Under the pieces are notes generated by a model that saw only the letters and a program-made list of their open reading frames with translations, did not search any database and was not told where the DNA came from. From SMYC01 sp963578475 (lineage in GTDB: Bacteria > Acidobacteriota > Vicinamibacteria > Marinacidobacterales > SMYC01), in the NCBI GenBank assembly GCA_963578475.1, contig CAUZCL010000002.1, positions 62,001 to 126,000 on the forward strand: a stretch of DNA of 64,000 nt, written 5' to 3'. Each line of letters starts with the position of its first letter. Positions within the stretch are counted from its first letter, which is position 1. This document shows, piece by piece, positions 17,215 to 26,289 of the stretch. The position numbers and the translations under genes are program-made.

Positions 17215-18258
17215 ATGCAAGTCTATAGTACTTTTCTATTGGCTGGCCCGTTGCTTCTATCCGTCGCTTGTGGCACGACGTCGCAGTCGCAGACCCATCC
17301 CGACGTGGTTGAAGCCTCGAGCGGGGGCGTCGAGAGCGTTGTCGCCCGCGTTGGCGATCGCGAAATCACGATTGCCGAGCTGGATCAGAAAGTGTTGGCA
17401 AGGAACGTCCAGATTTTTCAGGAGCTATACAATGCCCGCAGCGCCGCGCTCGCAGAGCTCGTTGCGGAGGTGCTATTGGCCCGCGAAGCCGAAAAGCGCG
17501 GCATCACGGTGGATGAGCTCATCGAGCAAGAAATCACGTCCGACGTGACTCCGGTGACCGACGAGGACATCGACGCCTTCTACGAGCAGAATAGGGTAGG
17601 CCTTCGCGGCCAGACGCGCGACCAGGTCGGGCCGCAGATTCGGGAATTCTTGGAGAGTCAGGATGAAGGCATTGTCCGACAGAGCTATATCGACGGGCTC
17701 CGCGATGAGGCCGGCGTGCATGTCGCATTGTCGCCGCCTCGCGTGCCAGTTACGGTTGCATCGAACGAACGTATCCGCGGCTCGGGGGACGCGGAGGTGA
17801 CGATCATCGAATATTCCGACTTTCAATGACCGTACTGCGCACGGGTCGGTCCGGCCCTCAAGCAGGTTGAAAGCACTTACGGCGACAAGGTTCGTCTCGT
17901 CTATCGCGATTTCCCCCTTCCCAATCATCCGCAAGCTCAGCCCGCCGCGGAAGCCGCTCTTTGCGCCCACGCACAAGGACAGTTCTGGGAGTACCACGAC
18001 AAGATTTTCGAGAATCAACGGGCGCTCGGAAACGATAACCTGAAGCAAATGGCTTCCGACCTGGGGCTCGACGTAGAGGCTTTCAACCAGTGCTTCGACT
18101 CTGGAGAGTTTCGCGAGGCGGTCAGGGCCGACTATGAGCAGGGCGGTACTCTTGGCGTAAACGCAACGCCGGCATTCTTCATCAATGGCCGATTCTTGTC
18201 GGGCGCGCAGCCCTTCGAGGCCTTCCAGCGCATCATCGATGACGAGTTGAGCCACTAG
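17215..18258 (+). CDS. SurA-N/DsbA fusion lipoprotein, candidate selenoprotein (in-frame TGA)
   Basis: Reading TGA at 17827-17829 as selenocysteine gives one 347-residue protein. It has a lipoprotein signal ending SVAC (Cys19), a SurA/parvulin-like N-terminal chaperone domain (VGDREITIAELDQKV onward, about 45-190), and a DsbA-type thioredoxin fold with YSDFQ-U205-PYC208, the helical insertion CAHAQGQFWEYHDKIFEN and the cis-Pro loop NATPAFFING. In ordinary homologues the motif is FQCPYC, so the TGA replaces precisely the reactive N-terminal Cys. No other stop or frameshift occurs in 348 codons. A SECIS-like hairpin follows (17843-17857). Likely a periplasmic thiol-disulfide or selenol oxidoreductase. 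The alternative is a TGC-to-TGA nonsense change, since other genes here carry such lesions. Confidence 0.75.
17843..17857 (+). promoter_or_regulatory. SECIS-like stem-loop downstream of in-frame TGA
   Basis: Six base pairs (17843-17848 with 17852-17857, one G-U) close a GTC triloop at 17849-17851. Nineteen bases separate the TGA from the loop. Bacterial SECIS elements are known to lie within the coding region just after UGA, with the apical loop about 16-37 bases away and a G at the start of the loop; this hairpin fits that description. Confidence 0.5.
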
Positions 18259-18449
18259 AGCTTCAACCCGGTTATCCTCGCGCTTTTTTTCGGTAGCCCG
18301 CTGTGGGGATTTCACCACCATGTGACACGATTTCCGTCGTTTTTGAGCGCTTTCAATCGTCTAACTCGCGTAACTAGCTGAGTCCAAAGCGCTCCGCCGA
18401 TGGGCGGTGAAGTGCCGGAGCGGCACGGTTCTTGCCGCTGTTTTGAGTC

Positions 18450-19075
18450 ATGGAAGCTCAGGCAGATACCCCAAATGCGCCGAAAGACCAGGCATCGACG
18501 TCGAATGCGAACAGTGTCGACGCTTCGGACCAGATTCCAGGAGAGCGTTACCACATCGTGGAGCGTCTCTCGACATGCGCCATTGGCGCCGTCTACAAGG
18601 CGCTCGATACGATTCTCGATCGCCCGGTCGCGATCAAATGCGTGCGACTCGATACGCCGTTTGCAGGTCGGACCCCTGACGAGCTCCGCGAGCGATTCGT
18701 GCGTGAGGCGCGCATCGTCACCCGGCTCCAGCACGCCAACATCGTTACCATCCACGATATCGTCGCCACTCCAAATCGCGGCTTCATCATCATGGAGTTT
18801 GTCGAAGGCCGGACGCTCGAATCTCTCAATGAATCGGAAGGCCGGCTTCCGCTCGCACCCGCCATCAAGATCGTAGCGCAGCTCGCGAGCGCTCTCGATT
18901 ATGCGCACCGGTGCAACGTCGTGCATCGCGACGTCAAGCCGTCAAACATTTTGGTGTCTTCCTCCTTGAACATTTGGGTCGCCGATTTCGGGATTGCAAA
19001 ATCGGAGCTCTCGAGAACTTGACGATGGCTGGTGGCGTTCTTGGGGCTCCCAGCTATATGTCGCCGGAGCCTTCC
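18450..19075 (+). pseudogene. Serine/threonine protein kinase, truncated
   Basis: The N-terminal two-thirds of a PknB-type kinase domain is present: VAIK near residue 58, HRDVKPSNILV (catalytic loop) near 157 and DFGIAK near 175. The glycine-rich loop is degenerate (STCAIGAVYK). One G appears missing near 19013; in the next frame the text continues as LTMAGGVLGAPSYMSPE, the activation segment, and then breaks into an unrelated reading (19085 onward). The C-lobe, membrane segment and sensor are gone, so the product is very probably non-functional. Confidence 0.75.
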
Positions 19076-19084
19076 AGTCCGAGC

Positions 19085-19772
19085 GTCGATGAGGCCGTGA
19101 TCGTGGAGCTCGATCGCCTACTCCATTTGGCCGCGAGCGGGACTTTCTCTCCCTGCTTGGACTGTCCGCAACCGCAGCCGAGAGTGAAAGGAAAAGTAGT
19201 TACCTCAAGTTGGTAGGGCAATATCATCCCGATCGGTTCCCGGGAGTGGATGAAAAGGTCCGCGACAAGCTATCCCAGCTCTGCGCCGCGGCCTCCGAGG
19301 CATGGAAGGAATTCGAAACGTCCCGCGACGTGCACGAGGCATCGCGCACGTCGAATCCGGGCAACGGCCACCAGGCCGCAGGCGGCGGTGATCCAGCTCC
19401 CTTCGACAGCCAGGTCCACGCAAGGGGCCTTTATGACCGTGCCTTGAGCTATTTCGATAAGGAGGAATATTGGGACGCGATTCAGCTTGTTCGAAAAGCT
19501 ATCGCCGGCGACGAACAAGTCGCGGAGTATCACGCCCTTCATGGACGAGCACTGCTACAAAACCAGAAGTGGTATAGACAGGCCGCCGAAGCCTTCCTTA
19601 AAGCTACCGAGCTCGACCCGAACAACGTCACATATATCGGTACGCTAGCCCTGTCTACCAGGCGGAGGGCATGAGGATGCGCGCGGACAGCATACTAGAG
19701 CGCGCTCAGGCTATCGACCCCGCTTACGTTCTTCCCGAGATCGGCGGGGGGAGTGACCTGGTCGTAGACTAG
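19085..19772 (+). pseudogene. J-domain/TPR protein remnant
   Basis: Directly after the kinase break the sequence reads SVDEAVIVELDRLLHL, then (after a missing G near 19134) DFLSLLGL and YLKLVGQYHPDRFPG, which carries the HPD motif of a DnaJ-like domain. TPR units follow (YDRALSYFDKEEYWDAIQLV; EAFLKATELDPNN). A further missing G near 19642 shifts the end, which resumes as YQAEGMRMRADSILERAQ and stops at 19770-19772. The N-terminal part of this gene is absent, so a deletion joined it to the kinase remnant. Confidence 0.65.
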
Positions 19773-20227
19773 GAAAATTCGAACGAATGTCCTCAGGCAA
19801 TTGGTAAGGCTTCGTGCGCTATCTATAATCCCAGCCAAGGAGGACACGACGTGAGCGACGATCTCCGTTATCCGATTGGCAAGTTCCAGTCGGGGAGGTG
19901 TGCGTCCATGGCTTTCGCGAGGTCAAAGTGCCCAACGAGCGGTCATTCGAGTCGGCGTGGAAACCAGGCCAAACACCTGTTCAAAAAATGAAGCAATGTT
20001 CATACCAGACGAAAAACTAGTTTGTTTTCAATGCCGCATTGCCGAAAGCTCTCGAAGGACGCGCTCATATTGCAAGGTTTTCTGACATTTTTTGGGGCTG
20101 AAACGGGTTGATAGTTAGCGCAAATCTTTGTGTCTACACTGGTTGTTAGAATTTTCTCGCAATTACACAAGGTGTACAGTTTTCGAACACGCTAAAGCAC
20201 GTACGATCCGGGGGAGGAAAGTTACAC
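19773..20227. other. Intergenic region with DinB-like stub
   Basis: A GTG at 19851 opens SDDLRYPIGKFQ, which is the conserved N-terminus of DinB/BstA-type proteins, but the similarity ends within about 15 codons. The rest is AT-richer than the surroundings and contains no recognisable gene. It separates the kinase remnants from the end of the Mrp operon. Confidence 0.35.
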
Positions 20228-21946
20228 CTACAGCAAGGCGGCGATAGCGACGAGCGCGAAATAGACGACGACCCAGAAGACCGTCATACCGATCGGGAAG
20301 CGAAAACGGTACGGGTCGTAATCCTCCGCTTGTGGGTTGTCAGGACGTTTCCCTGCTCCGGTCGGGGCTTGACTGAATGCCCAGGCGTAGGCGATCAAGG
20401 TGCGGCCGGTCGTGGAAGCCAATTGCCCCGCCGAATGGATCGCGGCGACGAGCTGTTCGATGAGCGATTTGAAAGGTCTGCGATAGAACCAGTCCGTGTC
20501 CACGCTGACGGTCGCTTCGCCGCCGAGTTTTCCGATCAGCAGCCAGAACACGATGGCGGTTCCGGCCAGAAGCTGATACGCCGACACTACGTGGTCCAAC
20601 GTATACGGATGGTATTCGGCACCGAATGGCAGAAGCCCGTAGAGCAGACTGGGGACGACGCCGTAGAGTGTACAGAGAATGGCTCCGACGCCCATCGCAA
20701 CGAGCATGTTCAACGGGAGTGGTCGCAGCTCGAGATCTTTCTTGGGGCCAAAGAACGTGAAGTAGGGAAGTTTGAGTCCAGTGTGCAAGAACGTTCCGAT
20801 GCTCGCCAAAGTTAGTAGGAGCTCGACAATGGGCAAATGCGATTCGGCCGCCGCCGAGATGATCATGGATTTGCTGATGAAGCCGTTGAAGAGCGGGAAT
20901 CCGGAGATCGAGCACGCTCCGACGGCGTAGAGTATGACGACGAGCTTCATTCGGTCGGCGATGCCGCCGAGCTCCGTCAGCTTGCGAAGCCCGGTAGCAT
21001 AGATAACGGCCCCCATTCCCATGAACAAGACCGATTTATAGAGGATGTGGCTGAACGCATGCGCCGTCGCCCCATTGAGCGCTAGATCCGTGCCCATCCC
21101 GACGCCGGCCACCATATATCCGACTTGACTGATGATGTGATAGGCGAGAAGGCGGCGAATGTCGTTCTCGAGAACGGCGTAGACGACGCCGTAGAGCGCC
21201 ATCGCGACACCTGCCCAAACGAGAACGTCCGCACCTGGAAAGAGTCTCAATAGCACATAGACCGCGGTTTTGGTCGTGAACGCGCTCAGAAAGACACTAC
21301 CGGTCACGGAGGCTTCTGGGTAAGCATCCGTCAACCACGCATGAAGCGGCGGGATGGCTGCGTTGATGGCAACTCCGAGAAGGATCAACCAAAAGGCGAG
21401 GGGGTCGGTGTCAGACGCCATCAAGGCTGTGATGGCAAACTCTCCGCCCCGAGCTAGATGCACGAGGATACCCGCGAACAAGAGAGAGCCGCCGAAAATA
21501 TGAACGAGCAAGTAATGATAGCCCGCGCGCGCCGAGCGCTCCGTCCCGCTCTGCCAAATCAAAAAGAGAGACGAGACGGCCATGAGCTCCCAGAACACGA
21601 ACAGGGTCGCCCAATCTCCCGCGAGGACCACGCCGAGCGAGGAGCCCGCGTAGATGAGAGTGGAAACATGCTCTCCGGCGCTGTCGTTGTGGAGCGCGTA
21701 CAAGATGCCCACGAAGGTCACGATCGTGAATATCAGCGAGAAGACGAGGCTCAGTGGATCGACATGGAGAAGCGTGAGCGAATATTCGCCGACGGAGAGC
21801 TGCCAGCCGGATGTAAAGTCCAGCGATTCCCAGCTGATGAGCGCGGCCACGGTTCCGGCCGCTAGCGCCACTCGCCGCGCGGTCCCGTGAACGAACGGCA
21901 CAATTGCCGCGGTCAGGAAGAGGACGAGCCCGGGATGTATCATCAT
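20228..21946 (-). CDS. Mrp antiporter large subunit, NuoL/MrpA-D type
   Basis: This 572-residue polytopic protein belongs to the proton-translocating antiporter family shared by MrpA, MrpD and NuoL/M/N. Visible signatures include DWATLFVFWELMAVSSLFLI with the key Glu, PPLHAWLTDAYPEASVTGSV, RRLLAYHIISQVGYM and AHAFSHILYKSVLFMGMGA. It lacks the MrpA C-terminal extension, which is carried by separate genes in this operon. It is the last gene of the operon, 8 bases after the 81-residue membrane protein. Confidence 0.9.
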   Translation of the reverse strand: MMIHPGLVLFLTAAIVPFVHGTARRVALAAGTVAALISWESLDFTSGWQLSVGEYSLTLLHVDPLSLVFSLIFTIVTFVGILYALHNDSAGEHVSTLIYAGSSLGVVLAGDWATLFVFWELMAVSSLFLIWQSGTERSARAGYHYLLVHIFGGSLLFAGILVHLARGGEFAITALMASDTDPLAFWLILLGVAINAAIPPLHAWLTDAYPEASVTGSVFLSAFTTKTAVYVLLRLFPGADVLVWAGVAMALYGVVYAVLENDIRRLLAYHIISQVGYMVAGVGMGTDLALNGATAHAFSHILYKSVLFMGMGAVIYATGLRKLTELGGIADRMKLVVILYAVGACSISGFPLFNGFISKSMIISAAAESHLPIVELLLTLASIGTFLHTGLKLPYFTFFGPKKDLELRPLPLNMLVAMGVGAILCTLYGVVPSLLYGLLPFGAEYHPYTLDHVVSAYQLLAGTAIVFWLLIGKLGGEATVSVDTDWFYRRPFKSLIEQLVAAIHSAGQLASTTGRTLIAYAWAFSQAPTGAGKRPDNPQAEDYDPYRFRFPIGMTVFWVVVYFALVAIAALL

Positions 21947-21954
21947 CTGGTGGT

Positions 21955-22200
21955 CTAGTGGTCTAGTTGACCTGGTTCGTCCAGTTGGTTGTCGTAATAG
22001 TTCACGTTGCGCTGCACGAACTTATGCCCGACCCATTTGGATCCCAATACGATGAGGCCGCAGCCGAGCACCCCGTACACGAAATCGAACGCGGGAAGCT
22101 TGTGCCAGAAAAATGTGGCATGGGCGAGGTGGCGAAAAGCAAGCTCGAGAGCCGCTGTCGACAGGACGAAAATCACGGTAGCGATAGTGATGCGTTTCAT
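21955..22200 (-). CDS. Two-TM small membrane protein in Mrp operon
   Basis: The 81-residue product starts MKRITIATVIFVLSTAALEL and has a second hydrophobic segment FDFVYGVLGCGLIVLGSKW, followed by a hydrophilic tail with HKFVQRNVNYYDNQ. The start overlaps the preceding antiporter gene by 4 bases (ATGA). Small proteins of this kind occur beside extra NuoL-type subunits in some Mrp-like operons; the function is not known. The longer frame starting at 22509 is an artefact over the neighbour. Confidence 0.8.
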   Translation of the reverse strand: MKRITIATVIFVLSTAALELAFRHLAHATFFWHKLPAFDFVYGVLGCGLIVLGSKWVGHKFVQRNVNYYDNQLDEPGQLDH

Positions 22201-23711
22201 CCGCCGCCCCCCGCCAGCATGAGCGGAGCGGGTGCCACCAGGCTCGCGGCCGCCTGCCAGGCGAGCTCGTAGAAGTGAAGCCCGATATCGGGAAAGATGC
22301 CGAGCAAGATTGAGATCGCCGCCGTCACGGCCAAAGGAAGCCAAAGAAGAACAGACGCTTCCTTGAAGCGAAAGGGAGCGTCGCTCTTTCCGAAGAAACC
22401 CGTATAGACGATCGGAAAGAAATAGGCGAAGTTCAAGAGACCGCTCAAGACGAGAACACCGACATAAATGGTGTGATTGGCCTCGAGCGCTCCCAGCCCG
22501 AGGTTCCATTTGCTGAGAAAGCCGGCAAATAACGGCATCCCCGCGAGGCCGAGCGCGCCGAGCGTGAACGCGCCGAAGGTCACTGGCATCTCACGCCCGA
22601 GCCCGCGGAGGTCAGCGATGTACTCTTTGTGGGTTTTCGTGTAGATCGAGCCGGCGCAGAAAAATAAAGTGATCTTCATGAATCCATGCGCCGCGATGTG
22701 GAATATTGCGCCGACGAGCGCGTGCAGCGAACCCAGCGCCGCGCCCAAAACGATGTAAGAAAGCTGGCTCACGGTCGAATAAGCAAGCCGCCTCTTTAAA
22801 TGATCCTCTCCGAGCGCGCGCATCGAAGCGATGAGAATCGTTGCCCCCGCGGCGAATGCCAGGATGTTCGCGAGCCCGAGCTCTCTGGTGAGGTCGACCC
22901 CGAACACGAAGCCGACGATCCGTACACATCCGAAGACGCCCGCTTTCACAACAGCGACGGCATGTAGAAGCGCGCTCACTGGCGTCGGCGCGACCATCGC
23001 GGCGGGGAGCCATCCATGTAGTGGCATGATGGCGGCTTTGGCGCCAATTCCGATGATGAAGAGCACGAAGAGCGCCTGGAGTGTTCCGGACGACGCACTC
23101 CCCGAGAGAAAGCCTCCCGGCTGGAACGTTGCGCCGGGCGCTAGGCCTGCGCTCCAAACGACCGCAACGAGCAGCGCCTGTCCCGCGATGAGCGTATAGG
23201 CGAGATATTTGCGACCGCCGGCGACGGCTTCCTCGTTGCGGCGATGAATCACGAGCGGGTAGGTCGCTATAGTGAGGATTTCGTAGAAAATGAAGAATGT
23301 CGCCAGGTTGGCCGCGAACGCGATCCCAATAGCGCTCGAAACGCAGATCGCAAAGCTCGCGTAATAGCCTGTCTGGTGGGTGTAGCCTCCGCTCCGCATA
23401 TAGCCGATCGAGTAGACGGAGGTGAGAATCCACAATGACGATGCCAGCAGCGCGAAAACCATTCCGAACGCGTCGGCACGGAGATGGAGCGCCCAGCCGG
23501 GCACGAGCTCGAGCGGCTGGCTCTCGACTACGCCGCCATCGAGCACCGTAGGGAGCAGCGAGAAGACGATCGCGAACTTGATGACGGCTGCCGCGAGGGT
23601 GCAAGCTTCCCGGAGGTTCGGATGGTTGCGAAACACGAAGATCGCGACCGCGGCGACGAGAGATACGAGGACCGCTGCTAAGGGGCCGCCGGACATCAAT
23701 AGCTCGTTCAC
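22197..23711 (-). CDS. Monovalent cation/H+ antiporter, MrpD-type subunit (second)
   Basis: 504 residues, polytopic, of the NuoN/MrpD family: AANLATFFIFYEILTIATYP carries the conserved Glu, MPLHGWLPAAMVAPTPVSAL the TM7 region, LKRRLAYSTVSQLSYIVLGA the conserved Lys/His region, and HGFMKITLFFCAGS the following helix. It overlaps the first MrpD gene by 4 bases. Having two such subunits plus a third NuoL-like one gives three proton-channel subunits in one operon. Confidence 0.92.
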   Translation of the reverse strand: MNELLMSGGPLAAVLVSLVAAVAIFVFRNHPNLREACTLAAAVIKFAIVFSLLPTVLDGGVVESQPLELVPGWALHLRADAFGMVFALLASSLWILTSVYSIGYMRSGGYTHQTGYYASFAICVSSAIGIAFAANLATFFIFYEILTIATYPLVIHRRNEEAVAGGRKYLAYTLIAGQALLVAVVWSAGLAPGATFQPGGFLSGSASSGTLQALFVLFIIGIGAKAAIMPLHGWLPAAMVAPTPVSALLHAVAVVKAGVFGCVRIVGFVFGVDLTRELGLANILAFAAGATILIASMRALGEDHLKRRLAYSTVSQLSYIVLGAALGSLHALVGAIFHIAAHGFMKITLFFCAGSIYTKTHKEYIADLRGLGREMPVTFGAFTLGALGLAGMPLFAGFLSKWNLGLGALEANHTIYVGVLVLSGLLNFAYFFPIVYTGFFGKSDAPFRFKEASVLLWLPLAVTAAISILLGIFPDIGLHFYELAWQAAASLVAPAPLMLAGGGG

Positions 23712-25165
23712 GAGGGAAGCCCCGGTTGGATGAGCTCGGTCACGACAGTTTGGTTGAAGAGACCGAGGAGAAGCGCGAGCACCGCCAGCGTCAGGATTGG
23801 CGCGAGCATGGGGAAGGGAAGCTCGCTCGTGTCTCGCGTTTCTTCATCGTTCTCGGGGCTGAGATAGACTTTCTCGAGCACGCGAAAAAAATAGACGGCC
23901 CCCAGGAGGCTCGAAAGGATGAGCGCTGCGAGAAACGGGAAGTAGCCCGACTCGAGCGCGGCGAGCGCGAGGTAGTATTTGCTGAAGAATCCGGCGGTCG
24001 GGGGAAGCCCAATCATGGAGAGTGCGGCGACGGTGAAGGCCGCCATCGTCAACGGAAGCCTGCGACCCATGCCCGCGAAATCGCACACACGAAACACACC
24101 GAGACGCCATTGGACTCCGTTCACGGCCATGAAGAGACAGCCCTTCATGACGGCGTGGTTGACGACATGCAGAAGGGCTCCCGTCAGCGCGAGCGGCGTT
24201 CCGATCGCGATCCCGAGCATGATGTAGCCCATCTGACCGATGCTCGAATAGGCGAGCATCCGCTGGACGTCTTTCTGAGCGAGCGCCATCAACGAGCCCG
24301 CGACCACGGCGATCACAGAGGCCCAGCCAAGAAGAAGGAGCGGCTCTCGCGGCCCCGTACCCGCGACGAACACATAAAAGAGAATTCGGTAGAGCGCGTA
24401 AGCGCTCACTTTCGTCATGACGGCGGCTACGAACCCAATCACTGGGCCGGGAGCGTAAGTGTAGGTGTCAGGAAGCCATCCGTGAAGGGGGAACAGAGCG
24501 GCTTTGATGGCGAGCCCTATCACGATGAAGGAAACGGCGACGACGATGACGGGGGAGTCTGACGTCTCGGGTAAGCGGGCGGCCATGTCCGCCATGTTCA
24601 GCGTGCCCGTCATGGCGTAGAGGTAGCCTACTCCGATCAAGTAGAAGCTCGCCGCCACCGTTCCAATCAAGAGATAGCGGAAGACGGCGACGATGGCTTT
24701 GCTGCCGCCCGATGAGAGAAGCGCATAGGCGGAGATGGACGAGATCTCGAGAAAGACGTAGAGGTTGAACAAGTCGCCGGTCACGACGATCCCTTGAAGG
24801 CCCGTGACGAGAAGAGCAAAGAGACTGCAAAACGTTCCCGTGCGGCGCGCTGTCCATCCGCTGAGATAAGGTCCGCTGTAAAACGCGGCGAGCACGGCTA
24901 GGAAGCTCACGAGAGTCGCCATGACTCCACTCAAAGGATCGATGACGATCTCGATTCCCCAGGGCGGAGGCCAGCCGCCGACGTGATAGCTCAACACCTC
25001 GCCCTCGAGGCTTGCGCGAAGCGCAAGGATCGAGCAAAGCAGAGAGCCCGCGGTCGCGAAGAGCAATCCGGCGCGCGCAAAGCGCCCGCCACCCATGGCA
25101 AGGAAGGGGATCAGAAGCGCGCTCGTGAGAGGCACGAGAACGATCAGGATCGGTGTGTGATCCAT
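23708..25165 (-). CDS. mrpD: Na+/H+ antiporter subunit D (MrpD/MnhD)
   Basis: 485 residues with the standard MrpD layout: VTGDLFNLYVFLEISSISAY (conserved Glu), LFPLHGWLPDTYTYAPGPV, DVQRMLAYSSIGQMGYIML and HAVMKGCLFMAV. It follows mrpC after 5 bases and overlaps the second D-type gene by 4. In Mrp complexes MrpD forms one of the ion pathways of the inner-membrane antiporter that exports Na+ in exchange for protons. Confidence 0.94.
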   Translation of the reverse strand: MDHTPILIVLVPLTSALLIPFLAMGGGRFARAGLLFATAGSLLCSILALRASLEGEVLSYHVGGWPPPWGIEIVIDPLSGVMATLVSFLAVLAAFYSGPYLSGWTARRTGTFCSLFALLVTGLQGIVVTGDLFNLYVFLEISSISAYALLSSGGSKAIVAVFRYLLIGTVAASFYLIGVGYLYAMTGTLNMADMAARLPETSDSPVIVVAVSFIVIGLAIKAALFPLHGWLPDTYTYAPGPVIGFVAAVMTKVSAYALYRILFYVFVAGTGPREPLLLLGWASVIAVVAGSLMALAQKDVQRMLAYSSIGQMGYIMLGIAIGTPLALTGALLHVVNHAVMKGCLFMAVNGVQWRLGVFRVCDFAGMGRRLPLTMAAFTVAALSMIGLPPTAGFFSKYYLALAALESGYFPFLAALILSSLLGAVYFFRVLEKVYLSPENDEETRDTSELPFPMLAPILTLAVLALLLGLFNQTVVTELIQPGLPS

Positions 25166-25170
25166 GAGTG

Positions 25171-25539
25171 CTACTTCAGCTTCTCCATTAGCTCGGACTC
25201 ATCCAACGTTCCAAAGCGACGGTGAATCCGGATGAGGAGCGCAAGAGCCACGCCCGTCGTGCTGACGCTCACCACGATGGCGGTCAGCATCAGCGTGTGA
25301 GGCAGGGGGTTGATGTAGTTGCGTGCGATCGGAGTCTCGTCTCCGTGGCGTACGATCGGCGGCGTGGCGTCGCTCTTGTATCCCAAGATGATGAAAAAAA
25401 CGATGACGGCGACCTGAAGGATGTTCATCGCCATGAGCTTCCGAACGAGATGCGGTCGGGCAAGGATGCCGTATAAGCCGATGAGGAACAATGAAGCTGC
25501 GAGGCAGTAATTCACGAAGCTGAGCGTTTCGGCTTCCAC
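25171..25539 (-). CDS. mrpC: Na+/H+ antiporter subunit C (NuoK-like)
   Basis: 122 residues, three membrane helices as in NuoK/MrpC: NYCLAASLFLIGLYGIL, LMAMNILQVAVIVFFIILGY and HTLMLTAIVVSVSTTGVALAL. The central extramembrane loop with DATPPIVRHGDE and NPLPHTL is typical of MrpC. It is placed 3 bases after the MrpB gene. Confidence 0.93.
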   Translation of the reverse strand: MEAETLSFVNYCLAASLFLIGLYGILARPHLVRKLMAMNILQVAVIVFFIILGYKSDATPPIVRHGDETPIARNYINPLPHTLMLTAIVVSVSTTGVALALLIRIHRRFGTLDESELMEKLK

Positions 25540-25542
25540 GCT

Positions 25543-26286
25543 TTATTCCTCCGAGCCCATCGTCAGGACGTCGAAAATCAATACCATCACCGCGGTGACG
25601 GTGATAAAGACACCCGTCTCCACCGAAAGGGAGCCCATCTCGCGCAAGTGCCCGCCATGAAAAGGAAGAGGGAGGCCGGAATAGTCGAGAAAGTTTTTCT
25701 CGAAGAACAAGCTGACGAGTCCCGTGCCCGTGTAGACGAGCACTCCGATCGAGCCGATCGCCACTGTGTAGGTCGGGAGAAGCCTGAAGGCGGGTGCTCG
25801 CCCGCGCACGAGACGTACGAGAATGATGGCGGCGGCGCATATGGCGCCGCCCTGAAAGCCTCCTCCGGGGCTCGTATGTCCGTGGACGACGACGTAGAAG
25901 GCGAAGAGGCTGATGAAGGGGATGAGCAGTCGACTCGTCGCGTCAACGATGTCGCTCCCAAACTCATAGGGCGTCGCCTTTTTTTCAGTAGGGCCCGAGC
26001 GTGCAGGGGTGAACGCGCCGAGCACAAGGAGGCAGGCAAGCCCCGCGGTGAGGATCACGACTGTCTCGCCGAGCGTGTCGTAGGCGCGATAATCCGCGAG
26101 GACGGCGGTAACCATGTTCGCGGCGCCGGTCTCCGCGACGGCGCTCTCGATATAACGGGGTGAGACGTGGGTCGAGGCAGGTGCGTTAGGATCCGCGATG
26201 GTAGGCAGATCTCGCGCGGCATAAAACAAGATGGCCGCGGCGGCGACGAAGGGTAGCCATGCGATTCTTTGAAATATTTGCTGCAC
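25543..26286 (-). CDS. MbhE-MrpB fusion subunit
   Basis: The 247-residue product joins two modules. Residues 1-95 match the MbhE/MrpA C-terminal piece (a TM segment, a soluble loop, then AYDTLGETVVILTAGLACLLVL). The rest is MrpB (DATSRLLIPFISLFAFYVVV, HGHTSPGGGFQGGAICAAAI, and a final ITVTAVMVLIFDVL). This explains why the large subunit lacks its C-terminal extension: MrpA has been split among genes. Confidence 0.88.
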   Translation of the reverse strand: MQQIFQRIAWLPFVAAAAILFYAARDLPTIADPNAPASTHVSPRYIESAVAETGAANMVTAVLADYRAYDTLGETVVILTAGLACLLVLGAFTPARSGPTEKKATPYEFGSDIVDATSRLLIPFISLFAFYVVVHGHTSPGGGFQGGAICAAAIILVRLVRGRAPAFRLLPTYTVAIGSIGVLVYTGTGLVSLFFEKNFLDYSGLPLPFHGGHLREMGSLSVETGVFITVTAVMVLIFDVLTMGSEE

Positions 26287-26289
26287 GGT

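Noticed and set aside
17827..17829. Codon reassignment (TGA as Trp or Cys genome-wide)
   Set aside because: TGA is used as a normal terminator in many intact genes in this window (for example mutY and ftsB), so only local recoding is plausible.
18450..19772. Novel kinase-chaperone fusion protein
   Set aside because: Three one-base losses and a missing kinase C-lobe show a deletion scar rather than a functional fusion.
23726..24562. Highly charged plus-strand frame opposite the MrpD gene
   Set aside because: It mirrors codons of a hydrophobic membrane protein, which gives polar antisense text; no start signal or family.
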